From the IMG/VR virus record IMGVR_UViG_3300027752_000043, positions 1 through 38,248 of that record: a stretch of 38,248 nt of DNA; one strand, 5' to 3'. Origin of the DNA: a virus. This document shows, piece after piece, positions 18,701 to 25,669 of the stretch (its first letter is position 1; each line of letters starts with the position of its first letter). Made by a program: the position numbers and the translations under genes. The notes under the pieces are model-generated. The model saw only the letters and a list, made by a program, of their open reading frames with translations, was not told where the DNA came from and searched no databases.

Positions 18701-20404
18701 CCAATTGGTACCGTTGTACCAATACATTTTACCAGCATTTTTTGTTCCGTCTTTAACTAGAACTGTTTCGTTTAGTATTGGATCGGTGTCTGTAGTTTCA
18801 ACTAGACTTATTTGTGTAGTATTAGTATGAGTAATAAACTTAACTTCATAGATCTTACCATTTACAAAACTATCCGGATCTGCTGTAAATAAAATACGCA
18901 TCCCATCAACTAAATCTATTCCATCAACATTATAACCAGAAGTACCTTCGATAGTACTGAATACATCTTTAGTAAATGTGTCAACTAGATTTACATTTAG
19001 TTTTGCTGTATTGCCATGATTCCATAAACGCAAGTTTGCTTCAAACTCAATAATAGGACGTTTGGCCCTTGCTGCTTGATCTAATACAACTGGTTGGTTA
19101 TTAATTTCTGCACTTTTTTCAATAACTGATTTATGTATCCAACGGTTATATCTTGCCCATGCGTTTCTACTAGAATCACGTCTGTCTATACAGATATAAT
19201 CTTTTGATCCTGCATAACTTCTTGCATCGCTCCATGGAACACGATCAAACCCATTTGCATCAAACGGCACTTGGGTATCTTGTGTAAAGATAGCAGGGAC
19301 TTCTAAGTTGCCAACCGGGACTAAACTAATAGCGTTGCCTACTCCTTCAACATAGTACAATCCTTGTTCGTAACTTGCAGGTGTTACATTACCTTGGAAG
19401 TAAACTTTCATTCCATTAGAAAGGGCCCAACCATCAATTGTTGTATATGTTTTCTTTCCAATAATTTCTTCGCTTACGTCAATAGCACTACTTTCTTCAA
19501 TATCAAAAATGTTAAATGCGCCACTGTTGTTAATGTCAAGTTGACTAACATAATATAAGTTGTCAGGTGCATCTGCAGGAACAGTAAATTCAAGTATGCC
19601 GTTTTCAATGAAGCCTTCTTCTAAATAATCAGAACTATTAACAAGAGAATCATCTAACTGATCGTGTGTTAATGTAACACCTTCTTGATACAGTGTACTA
19701 ACTAAGGTACTATCTTTTGAATACATAACTTGCTTTTGTCTAGCAGTTGCAATACTAATAGGATGGCCAGGAACGTTAACTTCGAACTTATATGTCTGAC
19801 CTCTATATAACTTGATGCTTTTATTTCTTGTTATACCATCTGGAGAAATAATATATGCAGTATTGTTATCATCTACTACTGTTTCAATAGTAAATGTACT
19901 AGTTACTGCCAACCCTTGTCCTCGTACTGGAACGTCTTGTGGGCCATTTGGTAGCCAATAGTACTCTCTAAAGTTAGTAAACTTGTCAAAGTTAATATGT
20001 GGGTTCCATGCATAAAACTCTTGCTCAAAAAGTTTATTATGATTAGTAGTATTGCCGCCAAAGGCTGATATCTGTCCTAAGATATCTAAGTAGTCGGCAT
20101 CAAACTCTACATTTTCAATATCGTCTTGTACAATAGCATATGGCTCAAGTTGATAATCTTCTCTAAGTGCATTAATATCACTAATATAGTTGTCATCAAT
20201 AGTTACTGCTTTTGCTTCTCTGCGTCCTACAAAGCCATTTATTTTTTCAACAACGCCCGGATTAGTTAACTGATCAACTGTGCTTCCAAGGAACTTTTTA
20301 TTTGCATTAGTTCTAAAATATCTCGGCAGTAATGAAGCTGATGTTCTCTTTACGTTAGAGTTTCCTGGAACAGGATATTCGTTTTGATCATCGTTGTATG
20401 CCAT
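6776..20404 (-). CDS. giant baseplate/tail structural protein in the gp7 position, with internal beta-propeller
   Basis: 4542 residues in one uninterrupted frame. Position directly after gp6 is that of T4 gp7 (1032 residues), but it is more than four times longer and I can claim position, not homology. The N-terminus has LLPRYFRTNANKKFLGSTVD (about residues 25-44), a motif I associate with large structural proteins of marine T4-like phages. Domains visible in order: beta-rich segments with repeated VYVNNEYKVDYTF / VYLNDVQLIHNVDYTF patterns; modules with W, Y and V/Y spacing like small carbohydrate-binding domains (about 1443-1493, 1703-1746, 2191-2241, 2335-2383); a seven-blade FG-GAP-like propeller (about 2110-2640); two GSGY/GRGY-type beta modules (about 3018-3098 and 3391-3461); further repeats of a TEFSLKWP / TEFLLDFVP type near the C-terminus; and IEYFTVDGNLLRQIRRGTLG (about 4355-4375). 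The start ATG is 2 nt from the gp6 stop. Confidence 0.8.
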   Translation of the reverse strand: MAYNDDQNEYPVPGNSNVKRTSASLLPRYFRTNANKKFLGSTVDQLTNPGVVEKINGFVGRREAKAVTIDDNYISDINALREDYQLEPYAIVQDDIENVEFDADYLDILGQISAFGGNTTNHNKLFEQEFYAWNPHINFDKFTNFREYYWLPNGPQDVPVRGQGLAVTSTFTIETVVDDNNTAYIISPDGITRNKSIKLYRGQTYKFEVNVPGHPISIATARQKQVMYSKDSTLVSTLYQEGVTLTHDQLDDSLVNSSDYLEEGFIENGILEFTVPADAPDNLYYVSQLDINNSGAFNIFDIEESSAIDVSEEIIGKKTYTTIDGWALSNGMKVYFQGNVTPASYEQGLYYVEGVGNAISLVPVGNLEVPAIFTQDTQVPFDANGFDRVPWSDARSYAGSKDYICIDRRDSSRNAWARYNRWIHKSVIEKSAEINNQPVVLDQAARAKRPIIEFEANLRLWNHGNTAKLNVNLVDTFTKDVFSTIEGTSGYNVDGIDLVDGMRILFTADPDSFVNGKIYEVKFITHTNTTQISLVETTDTDPILNETVLVKDGTKNAGKMYWYNGTNWKLAQDKVGLNQAPKFDLFDSSGNSLGDATVYDSTDFAGNRLFSYRVGEGANDAELGFPLTYKNFVNIGDIVFDFGLLNSTYQYKVSGVFKSVSSDIFYLQSFNQNVISYSNAWQRANVKSQQYVVRRFTGQEFLNKFPIDVYNHSASLTDLIVRVYVNNEYKVDYTFVDENNIRKVVLPTDIGFNDIVVIKTKSIADKNNNGYYEIPHNFERNPSNNNIIEFTLGEVNDHVEGLVTEVEAFTGAQPGVGNLRDLGSLAQYGRKFVQHSGPVNLPLYHLVNKNANVVKSIRYALNEYTKFKRQFIQVATESAFQGTVKDYVDFIFNELNSAKTSTMSFYSTDMVGTGGSKKIEYEILDSRLTVYALSNMFSPTTISNKALYVYLNDVQLIHNVDYTFTGTGFVDISATLTNGDVLVIHEYDNTEGSFVAPTPTKIGMFPAYAPEKFYDTSYATPVYVIRGHDGSITLAYNDYRDDLILELEKRIYNNIKVVYNPDIFDINDIVGGVDRNTKIPSADIDNILIKDFIDWTSIAKVSDYTKNDFVVQGSPFTYNYNGSTNDRNEAVPGFWRGIYRHAFDTDRPHTHPWEMLGYGTKPTWWETVYGPAPYTRDNLILWTDLQNGVIRQPGKTVLRNKKYVRHNLLNHIPVTENGQLLSPLESGYVTNFSFSVQSQQLFKFGDEAPTETAWRRSSGYPFSLMIAALLTKPAYTMGVGFDRSRIQRDVAGNLVYSQTGKRIDTANLVFPKVGTNISGGFVNYISEYINSNSQYPYTTYVDNLTRLTNKLGFKLAGFAEKNKLKLVLDSKTPLNKGNIFVPDENYNIILRTSSPQDIVIYSGVIVERTSKGYKISGYDKDQPYFKYYPAIENASDPFINVGGISESFISWAEDKFLVAGKTVRYNNRYYRVNVNHNTGSSFDSSLYSALPELPITGGKGANFKKAFQTQTAKLDYGTILLDLQQVVDFLLGYQTHLKSLGFKFDYFNKTTEAVENWQLAAKEFLFWTTQNWANSSTLTLSPAANRVVFEKDFYVVDNIYDNQYDLAVLNQNGNAITKTRSSIYRDNTNMFNITSESEGIYLIKLPLIQKEHVVLIDNTTVFNDTIYVPETGYRQERLNVVGYRTDDWNGSLNIPGFIYDDAKVTTWESYKDYKTAELVKFKEFYYSARFAHSGTQDFVYGNWNRLNSKPKSQLLPNWDYRANQFADFYDLDTDNFDSEQQRLAQHLIGYQKREYLGNIIQDDVSQYKFYQGFIQDKGTSNAITKLFDKLGSANQDSVELYEEWAVRVGRYGATNSFDEVEFALDESKFRIEPQLIEFVETVNSTRTDLVYQYPRKDVYLSPAGYTHTSLPLTSSTNEYSKTAGYVTLDQVNFLTTTLNDVLVLDVDSVDIGSYIWVPKAGQTWNVYKHVVAPIRIQSIEKTDLGFKATFNKPISFVDGDIVGFNNINNDVNGFWIVQNTGYTDIEIQLDNPITEEFIDLSDSTLGIVTQMSSRRVSLPTDINNITKVYNLDINDRFWIDSIDADGNFGVYDNNIIRSFKQSVPAPTAGNNYFGYDVAFSGSNKIMAVGTPDIDNGKVYVYTRSSEAIDFTLKQTLEPLATHHDAGDFGTSVAVTDNGQYLYVGAPTATNVKTNYKGVLNPASSYNAGDIVSQRGILWEAQQTIAPDSSTINLSSQDWALVEILTTDATADSFGQSDQGVVYIYERLLDSTYQLVDIILSSVPAGNEKFGTAIKVVSPGDWDHNLVIRSLADNGRVYFVNNKGINDVKSYAYSKDTNYKGEWQTISKYIAGEIVFYDGELREANTTVFAGDVFNASQWDVLSTYIDYTGFIPANLNEVTDILNEDSSSFGNAAEVGSSYDISNNAEVLALGGIQDDGEYRIAIYRKSNGRFVFDQNIDSPTDQEYFGTSISLNSAGTKIAIGAQISSTNGTYNGAVYVYKSTNGEFALDQTLYAPNGEQNERFGSNVSFDVDKLAVTSRNGDTFAYVTLDNDTTYLDNNATVLTDSVKDNGQVYIYETINDGLVYAEKLYSQVDISDAKDPYGILNKNHLYIVAPAQPNGDVFGLIQDHRSDLNKNAWSINSQGEQHVDVDKIKGVWLYDKTTNDLITYLDYIDPISGRIAGPAEQELTYKLYYDPAVYNIGSTDTGTADLWGSHQVGKLWWDLNAVKWYNPYQGNIQYKSNTWNQIVPGFSVDVYEWVQSDLLPSEWDSLADSTEGLSTGISGLSLYSDDSYVRARVYDTVSNTFIPTYYFWVKNKNTIPNTYGRRISSFDVAQLIADPSGQGYRYVALLDNKKFALHNVKNLIKDTDTILHVDYFIQDNAENKNIHSEYALIVEGLASSKPNNDIVNKWVDSLAGYDTHDNVLPDLNVSIAQRFGILNEPRQSVFVNRTEALKQIVERVNGILSQSTIVDDFDISPLLTSDPIPSKFSNQWDTQVASEGLLRFVGTAKVSQAKLTPVIVDGTITSVTITDTGRGYADSNYVSGKRNGPTVTIEGQGFGAELKTYINNLGQVIEVEIVEGGKNYLSDTTIIVRPFSVLVTTDSEVGGIWAVYNWIASTQEWFRNYVQEYDVTKYWTYKDWYATGYSSLTSVDYLIQGSYALEALNDKLGNTVKIENIGSGGWLLLEKIDNQAEVDYTVNYKVVGRQNGTIEFSSQLYKNETAGFDNIIYDASFYDSEPTQEIRIILYALRDNLFVDQLEVEWNKLFFASIRYAMSEQVDLDWIFKSSFVVAKHNVGELKQKVTYQNDNLPNYQDYIEEVKPYSTKIREYISSYGKVEPTQTSVSDFDLPPRYDADRGQIISETIKFLNNGIVGTNAITQTYPQKHWLDNVGFEITNFVVYNGGSGYTETANVTVSGGGGPTLEGLAYIGGTTIQYIEVDTAGAKYYTTPTVTVNGSLEEDGVEATVYAQIGNSVIRSTHMLMKFDRVAGAYYFTTLDETETFVGNGGLTEFSLKWPLSTNSADISVTIAGEPQLISDFVATNVLDTTKTFDRYRGKITFTNAPVNNSAVVINYKKSTSLLTAEDRINFFYKPTTNMPGKELSQLMAGVDYGGVQMDSIGFGEDAGFDAKGFGIDFDTFDTNYEDEIFILSDGQEIITLSSVLESGVTYNVYLNNVRIDDPAYDGVSVVANPSAKMVSPAGDNITNTITLDNNVINVNVDDVLIVRKSTSDGSFTPESTAYDVSLQGGNFEYTTAKGIESGDIVVDGDGFVTETTSGGPEEQVPGQVLDTVDIQVYNRSADGQGIITVRNYITDGTTVEWEFDAYPQSDTTLVVKVAGEIIDHADINIDYERKFISLNDSTALAANQNLSILTIGTNGVDLIDSDNIIATGDKFIYELSIRFTSALSAFVTVNGVLKTEDIDYGLTESDTGFAQLVFPTKLTSGIVIGYSIYNGSINQYSQMVIDSTFVTDGVNKVHRFTNDVALPVIDKPLAQNILVKRGDGRFLNAGYRKKHTIDSNRAYDIDRWQFEDTTAVRQTDVICYINGSIVDRIDYFYDTINGRVELLDNNVGKAGDELEIFIIRDAEYYFINTTVEITNGDGINDPAIGADVAFKLSDDSTTVIACVESFSRSGTTLTLELQGYIRELFQLKSIDDTPEVVASWEVDSTQAIIGNIALVETNVLSLSEAPNEWETIDIYVFSNHDINGFERNTYDIVWNTNQAPLGTQFYIDKNLLSRGFIKLEKPALSANYVWVFKNGIMLTPQQDYKLDASRTGVQLYDKVTSNDKVEVLQFTALTSNPKFGYRIFKDMLNRFHFKRLNKDNQYTLQQPLNYYDSNIQLVDSTGIQEPNKALGVPGVVWIDKERIEYFTVDGNLLRQIRRGTLGTGIKEQYPTATIVQGQGIEENIPYKDETTKTTFVGDASSTEFLLDFVPTSVNEIDVFLAGTRLRKDTIVTFDRTVDQDSPEADVIVAPQYTIENIVTESGTVTVLTLADYIDAPADGTLIEVTRRTGKVWNDFGKSLADSENQIAKFITDKTISLPR

Positions 20405-20406
20405 TA

Positions 20407-23400
20407 TTAACTATTTCCTTCGGTAATGGTCGTGGTCGAAGTACTCGAACTTTGTACTCCTGTATTTAATACGTCTTCACTAGTGATAACTTTTGCTGTT
20501 GCTTTAAGCCTTGATGCTGTAATGCTGTCTATAATTTCAATATCACTAACAGTAGCACTGCTGATTAATATTTCATCATTTTCGCTTTTTAGTTCATACA
20601 AACTACCAAATGACTGTGCTTCGCTCTTAGGTACAAGAACAATGCTGCTAACATCGGGTGCAACTTGTTTCATTATATATGCTGCTAGTTCACTAAAATA
20701 AAATGTTTCGCCAAAGTCCCAGTTTTCTAATGCAAAGAATTCATTAATACTATCAATAACTCTTGATTTAATATCGTTGTCATTCACAACACGAGAGGCA
20801 TTTTTTACTATTTTAAATGTTGCTTGTACATCTGTATCGCTCTTTGAACCAAATAATGATTTATACTTTACTGGGTGGTAAATTATTTCGTCACTTATTG
20901 ACTTAATCTTATTAATAGACGATCCAAAGTCTAAGAACAATGAATCACTACTAGGTGCTAATGGCATAACTGCATTATCACCTCTAAGATACTTTCTGTA
21001 TTCTACATCGTATGTCTTTGTTAATAGATACAAGTCAATAATGTTGCTACTGCTTGGATCAATACGACGATTTTCAGCAGCCGCATGTCTGTAATCAAAC
21101 CTAATATTGTCTCTGCCAGTATATGCTTTGTAATCAATTGATAACTCTAATGCAGTTTGGGTAGCGTTAAACTTTTTAAATACATCTGTACTACTAATGT
21201 AGAATATTGTTGCAGCATCATAAGAACTATATGAGCCAATGGCTGCTTCAGTTGTTTTGACTTGAATCTTTTCTGTTACTGCACTAATGTATTCAAATGT
21301 TTCTGTATTGTTTTTCATAAACTTTTTAGCAAAAATATATTTTGTACTTGGAAGAGTTGTAGGTGCAACAATATTTGTAAACAAATCTGGATCATCTATT
21401 ACACCGTCAGCATCGCTATCAATAAATCCTATTTCTAGTTTTTTACTGTCTACATAACCTTCGGCTGTTCTATATTCTTTAACAACTTGCCATTTCCAAT
21501 CTTGATTAAATGGTGTTAATACATCTGGTTTGTTGTTGTTACTTAAAATGCTGATTGTATCTGTTACAATCTTTCCTATTTTACTATCATAGATTCTGTC
21601 GTTGCCATCAAAATAGAAACGTATTTGTTTATCACTTTCAAATACATATCTTAAAGCACGACTTGTTACAGTATATGTTTCGCCATTTGTTTCAAATAAG
21701 AATACCCAACTAGAATCCTGGTTTGTACCTGTAGAGTCACCTGTTTTACCTGTGTCAAATGCACTAGTTTTATCAAGATTGCTGTTTGTAATAACTTTCC
21801 AGTTAGTTGTTTCTACATCATAGCGCAAACCAAATGTTCTAAATGCAAATACTTGATCTACCATTTGCGATAGTGTATCGTTAACAATAGTATTATTCAA
21901 TACTGGAATAATTTCAACAAGTTTACTGTTAGTAGGAACTTCGTCATTTAACACAACAGGACCTACTGTGCTACCAATTGCTGCTATTGTTCCATTTTCA
22001 AATACACTTATAACCTTTGTCCAAATGTATTCCTTGTCGCCGAGTTTAGAGACTGCACCTTGTACAAGTTGATTGTCTTTGTCGTAGTGGTATCCAGTAG
22101 GTGGTATGAACTTAATCAAACTTCCTGGACTTACAGCTCGCATAGTAGTTGCTGTAAAACTAGATACTGCTTCAGGAATGTTATATTGATCGTTAAAAAG
22201 ACCAGTACTCTGATTAGTATCATTTGTTGTTGCCGACCAAGTATAACTTAGTTCTGAAATACTTGTATTCCTGTTAAAGTTTTTATAATAAAAGTTTTTT
22301 GTTTGTGTTTCTTTGATTATAGCTAAAATTTGATTATTAATAGTTGCTTCGATATCTGTTTTTGACGTGAAACTAAAACTAAACTTATTTTTTAAGGCTT
22401 CGGTAAAAATACTGCCGTCGTCACCAAACATTAAAGTATTACTGTACTTGCCTGTTGCATCTCTTAAATCGTAATAACGACTTATACCACTACTGGTTCT
22501 GTTTATACTTTTAGTTTTAATGATTTGCTGACTTACACCCAATGGACCAATGTTATAATCTTCGCCAGTGATCAAACGATTCTGAGTATAATATGTACTC
22601 GGTGCATTAGTCTTAATGCTTTCGTTTGATTCTGCACTGTCTGCATTTGAAACAACTGATTGTAGTTCTAAAATAATGCTAAGTGTTTCTGCAGAGTTAT
22701 TTTTACTGATATATGGTAGTTGTATTTGTATACCTGTTAGGTCAGAAGGATTAATATTAAACTGTGCATTGGCCGATGTTCTGTAATATACTTTAAAGTC
22801 GCCTTTTGGCAAAGTGCCAAATGTGCCGTCACTAAAGATAAGACTTATTCTATCATTAACACGGCTTAATACACTATATAAATCACGGATGCCTTTGGTA
22901 ACACTGTTATAAACAATATTATTACCTTCAACGTTTTCTACTTTTTCCCATAGTGCATCTTCATTGCCGTTACTGTCTAGCTTATAAAGCCACACATCAC
23001 TATTGTTAATATTATCACTGTCAATGTTTACAGTTGTATTAGGAACAGGGTTAGTTACTGAGAAAGTATTACTTTGTAATGTGCCTTGTCTAAAGTGCAT
23101 AAAGAATCCACTATTTGAACTGCCTGCTCCTTGCCCATTGTCTCTATAAAGAAACGCTAGTTTGTTTCCAGGGAATGGCTCTTCTTCGTAAATGCTATTA
23201 GTGTCAGTGTTAACGCCTGTACTAACTATTTCAAACTTACGAGAACTATTATCAATAGTCTTTGTAAAACTATACAAAGGTAAATCTGTATTCCTTGCAC
23301 TAAATCTATACTGTTCAGTTGTTACGCCGTCAATAGTAGATTTTTTAACTGGACGGCCAAACGTTGAGTTAGCAGGTAATGATGCGTTTAAAATCTTAAT

Positions 23401-23868
23401 AAACTGTTCGTACCAATCAGAGTTTGTAGGATCATTCCATATAATAGTCTGATTAGACAAGTTGTTATTATTTGCATCTACAACATCTTCTGTGGTACTA
23501 ACACTTTCAATCTTTAACAATCCGTTTGCTGGAATGTTTCTATTCGGATTATAACTAATAAGTCTTGCTAAACGGAGAATACTTTCTCTACGTTCGGCAG
23601 TCTCAATATAGTTTTCTCTTGCATTTAGGTCTGTACGGAAAGCGAGGTTTTGGCCTAAAAATGCAATCATGTCAATGAGCGCAAGATATTCACTAGATTC
23701 AATGTAATCATTGAAATCTTCTGGATAGTTTTCTCTAATGTAACTGATCATAGTTCTACGTAGATTATCAAAGTCATAACTTTGGAAATCTGCATATCTA
23801 AAACTTTGATATATTGTCTTCCAGTCTTCTGCTAGTAGCAGTCTGTTTTGCCTGTCTGTCGTTGACAT
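20407..23868 (-). CDS. gp6: baseplate wedge protein gp6 (baseplate J-like)
   Basis: 1153 residues, longer than T4 gp6 (660). The N-terminus (LLLAEDWKTIYQSFRYADFQ, then RTMISYIRENYPEDFNDYIESS and LALIDMIAFLGQNLAFRTDL) is the typical start of gp6 in marine T4-like phages. RRESILRLARLISYNP follows at about residues 93-108. The C-terminus, containing VIDSINEFFALENWDFGE and FYFSELAAYIMKQVAPDVSS, corresponds to the baseplate J / gp6 core domain that dimerises to build the inner baseplate ring. The middle is a beta-rich insertion that probably accounts for the extra length. gp6 joins gp25 and gp53 in the conserved core wedge; both are encoded nearby. Start ATG 23868 has GAGGAACGG upstream and a late-promoter motif 25 nt away. 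Confidence 0.93.
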   Translation of the reverse strand: MSTTDRQNRLLLAEDWKTIYQSFRYADFQSYDFDNLRRTMISYIRENYPEDFNDYIESSEYLALIDMIAFLGQNLAFRTDLNARENYIETAERRESILRLARLISYNPNRNIPANGLLKIESVSTTEDVVDANNNNLSNQTIIWNDPTNSDWYEQFIKILNASLPANSTFGRPVKKSTIDGVTTEQYRFSARNTDLPLYSFTKTIDNSSRKFEIVSTGVNTDTNSIYEEEPFPGNKLAFLYRDNGQGAGSSNSGFFMHFRQGTLQSNTFSVTNPVPNTTVNIDSDNINNSDVWLYKLDSNGNEDALWEKVENVEGNNIVYNSVTKGIRDLYSVLSRVNDRISLIFSDGTFGTLPKGDFKVYYRTSANAQFNINPSDLTGIQIQLPYISKNNSAETLSIILELQSVVSNADSAESNESIKTNAPSTYYTQNRLITGEDYNIGPLGVSQQIIKTKSINRTSSGISRYYDLRDATGKYSNTLMFGDDGSIFTEALKNKFSFSFTSKTDIEATINNQILAIIKETQTKNFYYKNFNRNTSISELSYTWSATTNDTNQSTGLFNDQYNIPEAVSSFTATTMRAVSPGSLIKFIPPTGYHYDKDNQLVQGAVSKLGDKEYIWTKVISVFENGTIAAIGSTVGPVVLNDEVPTNSKLVEIIPVLNNTIVNDTLSQMVDQVFAFRTFGLRYDVETTNWKVITNSNLDKTSAFDTGKTGDSTGTNQDSSWVFLFETNGETYTVTSRALRYVFESDKQIRFYFDGNDRIYDSKIGKIVTDTISILSNNNKPDVLTPFNQDWKWQVVKEYRTAEGYVDSKKLEIGFIDSDADGVIDDPDLFTNIVAPTTLPSTKYIFAKKFMKNNTETFEYISAVTEKIQVKTTEAAIGSYSSYDAATIFYISSTDVFKKFNATQTALELSIDYKAYTGRDNIRFDYRHAAAENRRIDPSSSNIIDLYLLTKTYDVEYRKYLRGDNAVMPLAPSSDSLFLDFGSSINKIKSISDEIIYHPVKYKSLFGSKSDTDVQATFKIVKNASRVVNDNDIKSRVIDSINEFFALENWDFGETFYFSELAAYIMKQVAPDVSSIVLVPKSEAQSFGSLYELKSENDEILISSATVSDIEIIDSITASRLKATAKVITSEDVLNTGVQSSSTSTTTITEGNS

Positions 23869-23892
23869 TCGCCGTTCCTCACTTCTATACTA

Positions 23893-23899
23893 TATTTAC
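23893..23899 (-). promoter_or_regulatory. T4-type late promoter motif before gp6
   Basis: Minus strand GTAAATATAGTATAGAAGTGAGGAACGG: a TAAATA core, about 25 nt upstream of the gp6 ATG with a Shine-Dalgarno GAGGA between. It sits in the 53-nt gap between gp25 and gp6, the longest gap in the minus-strand block, which favours a real promoter. Confidence 0.6.
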
Positions 23900-23921
23900 C
23901 TGAAGTAAAAAACTGCGTACT

Positions 23922-24362
23922 TTAAATTAAACCATTGGTCTGATCAAACTTGATGCGCATACTTTCGCTAATACTGTAAGGAAGATAAGTTAAGGAACAA
24001 TCTATTTGTATGCCGCTTTCGTAAGAATCGACAATAATACTATTGACTGATACTCGTGGATCGTAGTTTATAATTTCAGTTATGTCTTCAATGATAAGTT
24101 GTTTTAGATCATCTGTAAATGGTTCAAATAGGATATCCCAAATAATAGTGCCAAACGTTGGATCACTTAACTTTTCGCCTTGACGTATATGAAAATGATT
24201 TATAATGTCTTGCTTGATTAGTTGAATATCGTATAAGTTAAATCCGCTAGGATTAGCCACGGTGCTTATACCACGATATTGCTTAGATACAACCGGTGAT
24301 TGTTCTTTTCCTAATCCGGATACTGTAATATTCTTGTAAAGTGATTTTTCATTTGCGGCCAT
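23922..24362 (-). CDS. gp25: baseplate wedge protein gp25 (GPW/gp25 family)
   Basis: 146 residues, close to T4 gp25 (132). The family motif is clear at about residues 62-81: GEKLSDPTFGTIIWDILFEP, followed by the acidic/hydrophobic helix DDLKQLIIEDITEIINYDPR and a C-terminal beta segment. Members of this family form part of the conserved inner baseplate ring with gp6 and gp53. The old label 'lysozyme-like' for the family does not imply enzyme activity. Start ATG (24362-24360) is preceded by GAGCAGGA about 10 nt upstream; a GATAAATA motif ends only 4 nt before the ATG, which is unusually close (see findings). Confidence 0.95.
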   Translation of the reverse strand: MAANEKSLYKNITVSGLGKEQSPVVSKQYRGISTVANPSGFNLYDIQLIKQDIINHFHIRQGEKLSDPTFGTIIWDILFEPFTDDLKQLIIEDITEIINYDPRVSVNSIIVDSYESGIQIDCSLTYLPYSISESMRIKFDQTNGLI

Positions 24363-24366
24363 ACTG

Positions 24367-24374
24367 TATTTATC
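24367..24374 (-). promoter_or_regulatory. T4-type late promoter motif overlapping the preceding stop codon, next to gp25 start
   Basis: GATAAATACAGT lies directly before the gp25 ATG on the minus strand, and the TAA stop of the upstream gene (24372-24370) is inside it. With T4-like spacing, transcription would start at or within the ATG. Confidence 0.45.
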
Positions 24375-25653
24375 CTGCTCTTAATGCAGCAAATGCCGAC
24401 TGGCTCGCTGCTGAAAATTTTGATAATTCAACTGATTGAGTTTCAGGTGTTAATGCTGTTAGCCTATCAAATTCTGTTGAACGCATTGTAAATACTTGCC
24501 CATTTACTACAACGCCTAGTACTGTTTCTTCTTCTACTTGTTGTTTGATGCTTATACCGTATAAGCTGTTCTTTTTGACTAATCTAGTACCAAACTGTTT
24601 TGCACATTTTTTACAGGCTGATGCCATGTCTGCAAAAGCTGGGTCGTTTGTGTTTTTAAAAGTTTTTCTATCTATTTGTTTTGCTAAGTTAGCCATGTTG
24701 TTTAGTTGTGCTCGCGGATCATCATTAAATAATATTTTATTTGCAATATTTTTTCCAACTGACGAAGTTATATTAGACTTATTTGTTAACTTTCCAACTA
24801 AGTTTGCACCAACGTTGAATGCAGCATTGGATAACGCTCCTTTAAGATTAGGAGGCAATCCATTTAATGCACCTGTTAAGTTTTTAGTAAACTCACCTAT
24901 ACCTTTTGTAAACTGGCCAAATACTGGACCTACTCCTGGTATGCTCGATATTGCTGCACCTAATCCATTTGCAAGTTTTCCTGCCATGTCGCCTAATGCG
25001 CCAGACACTGCGCCCAATGCATTACCTAATGCACCGTCTATTGCTCCTAACGCACTACCTAATGCGCCTGATAATCCTGTACTTGATAACAAGTTTCCCA
25101 TTACACCTGGAAGGTTTCCTAATATGCCAGCAAGTCCGCTGCCTATCAAACTACTTAATCCACCTTGCAATCCTTGCAAAAAGCTATCTTTCATTAGCTC
25201 AACTGTATTAGTAGTTGCGTCAATTATTTCTGTACGTAATGTTGATGGGTTTTCTGCGTTTGTTGTTCCTGAATATGTATCTGTGCCCGGTGCACCGGTT
25301 TGGATAGTAACTCTGTCTGAAGCAATACCTGCTACGTTTCCAGCTGCAAGTGTACTAGGTGAAACAAATCCTAAGTTTTCAACAAATGCAGCAGGATTAG
25401 TAATACCTTGCAATGCACCGGCTGCACTTGCAAGAGGTCCTGATAGTGCATTTCCAATTAACGCTCCTGCTGCACCTTCAACAACGCCTCGCAGATTTCC
25501 TGAATTTAATCCGCCAACAATACCGCCTACTAATGCAACCGTTGGCAATGGTGCTCCTGCTGCAATCTGATTTATTCCAGCAGCACCTCGTGATATCGAT
25601 TCTCTTATAGTAGGTGGTAAGAGTTGTGAATTATCTATTCTAAATGCTGTCAT
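24370..25653 (-). CDS. glycine/alanine-rich baseplate-region protein, function unknown
   Basis: 427 residues. Residues ~25-290 are dominated by Gly, Ala, Leu, Ser with GxxxG-like spacing (for example GGIVGGLNSGN, LGSALGAIDGALGNALGAVS), forming a long weakly hydrophobic low-complexity stretch. The C-terminal ~130 residues are of normal composition and include a C-x-x-C pair in ACKKCAKQFGTRLVKKNSLYG and the segment VLGVVVNGQVFTMRSTEFDR. No signal peptide. I do not recognise the family; its place between the gp5-like spike and gp25 suggests a baseplate hub or tail-tip component. It has a late-promoter motif (25670-25677) and TAGGAGCACACC before ATG 25653. The adjacent hub candidate carries a very similar Gly-rich insert. 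Confidence 0.7.
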   Translation of the reverse strand: MTAFRIDNSQLLPPTIRESISRGAAGINQIAAGAPLPTVALVGGIVGGLNSGNLRGVVEGAAGALIGNALSGPLASAAGALQGITNPAAFVENLGFVSPSTLAAGNVAGIASDRVTIQTGAPGTDTYSGTTNAENPSTLRTEIIDATTNTVELMKDSFLQGLQGGLSSLIGSGLAGILGNLPGVMGNLLSSTGLSGALGSALGAIDGALGNALGAVSGALGDMAGKLANGLGAAISSIPGVGPVFGQFTKGIGEFTKNLTGALNGLPPNLKGALSNAAFNVGANLVGKLTNKSNITSSVGKNIANKILFNDDPRAQLNNMANLAKQIDRKTFKNTNDPAFADMASACKKCAKQFGTRLVKKNSLYGISIKQQVEEETVLGVVVNGQVFTMRSTEFDRLTALTPETQSVELSKFSAASQSAFAALRAG

Positions 25654-25669
25654 GGTGTGCTCCTATTAG

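Noticed and set aside
24545-25570. Plus-strand open frame of about 340 codons opposite the Gly/Ala-rich gene
   Set aside because: Gly/Ala codons read in antisense give a Pro/Ala/Asn-rich low-complexity product; no ribosome site or known pattern, and the minus-strand gene has promoter, ribosome site and operon context.
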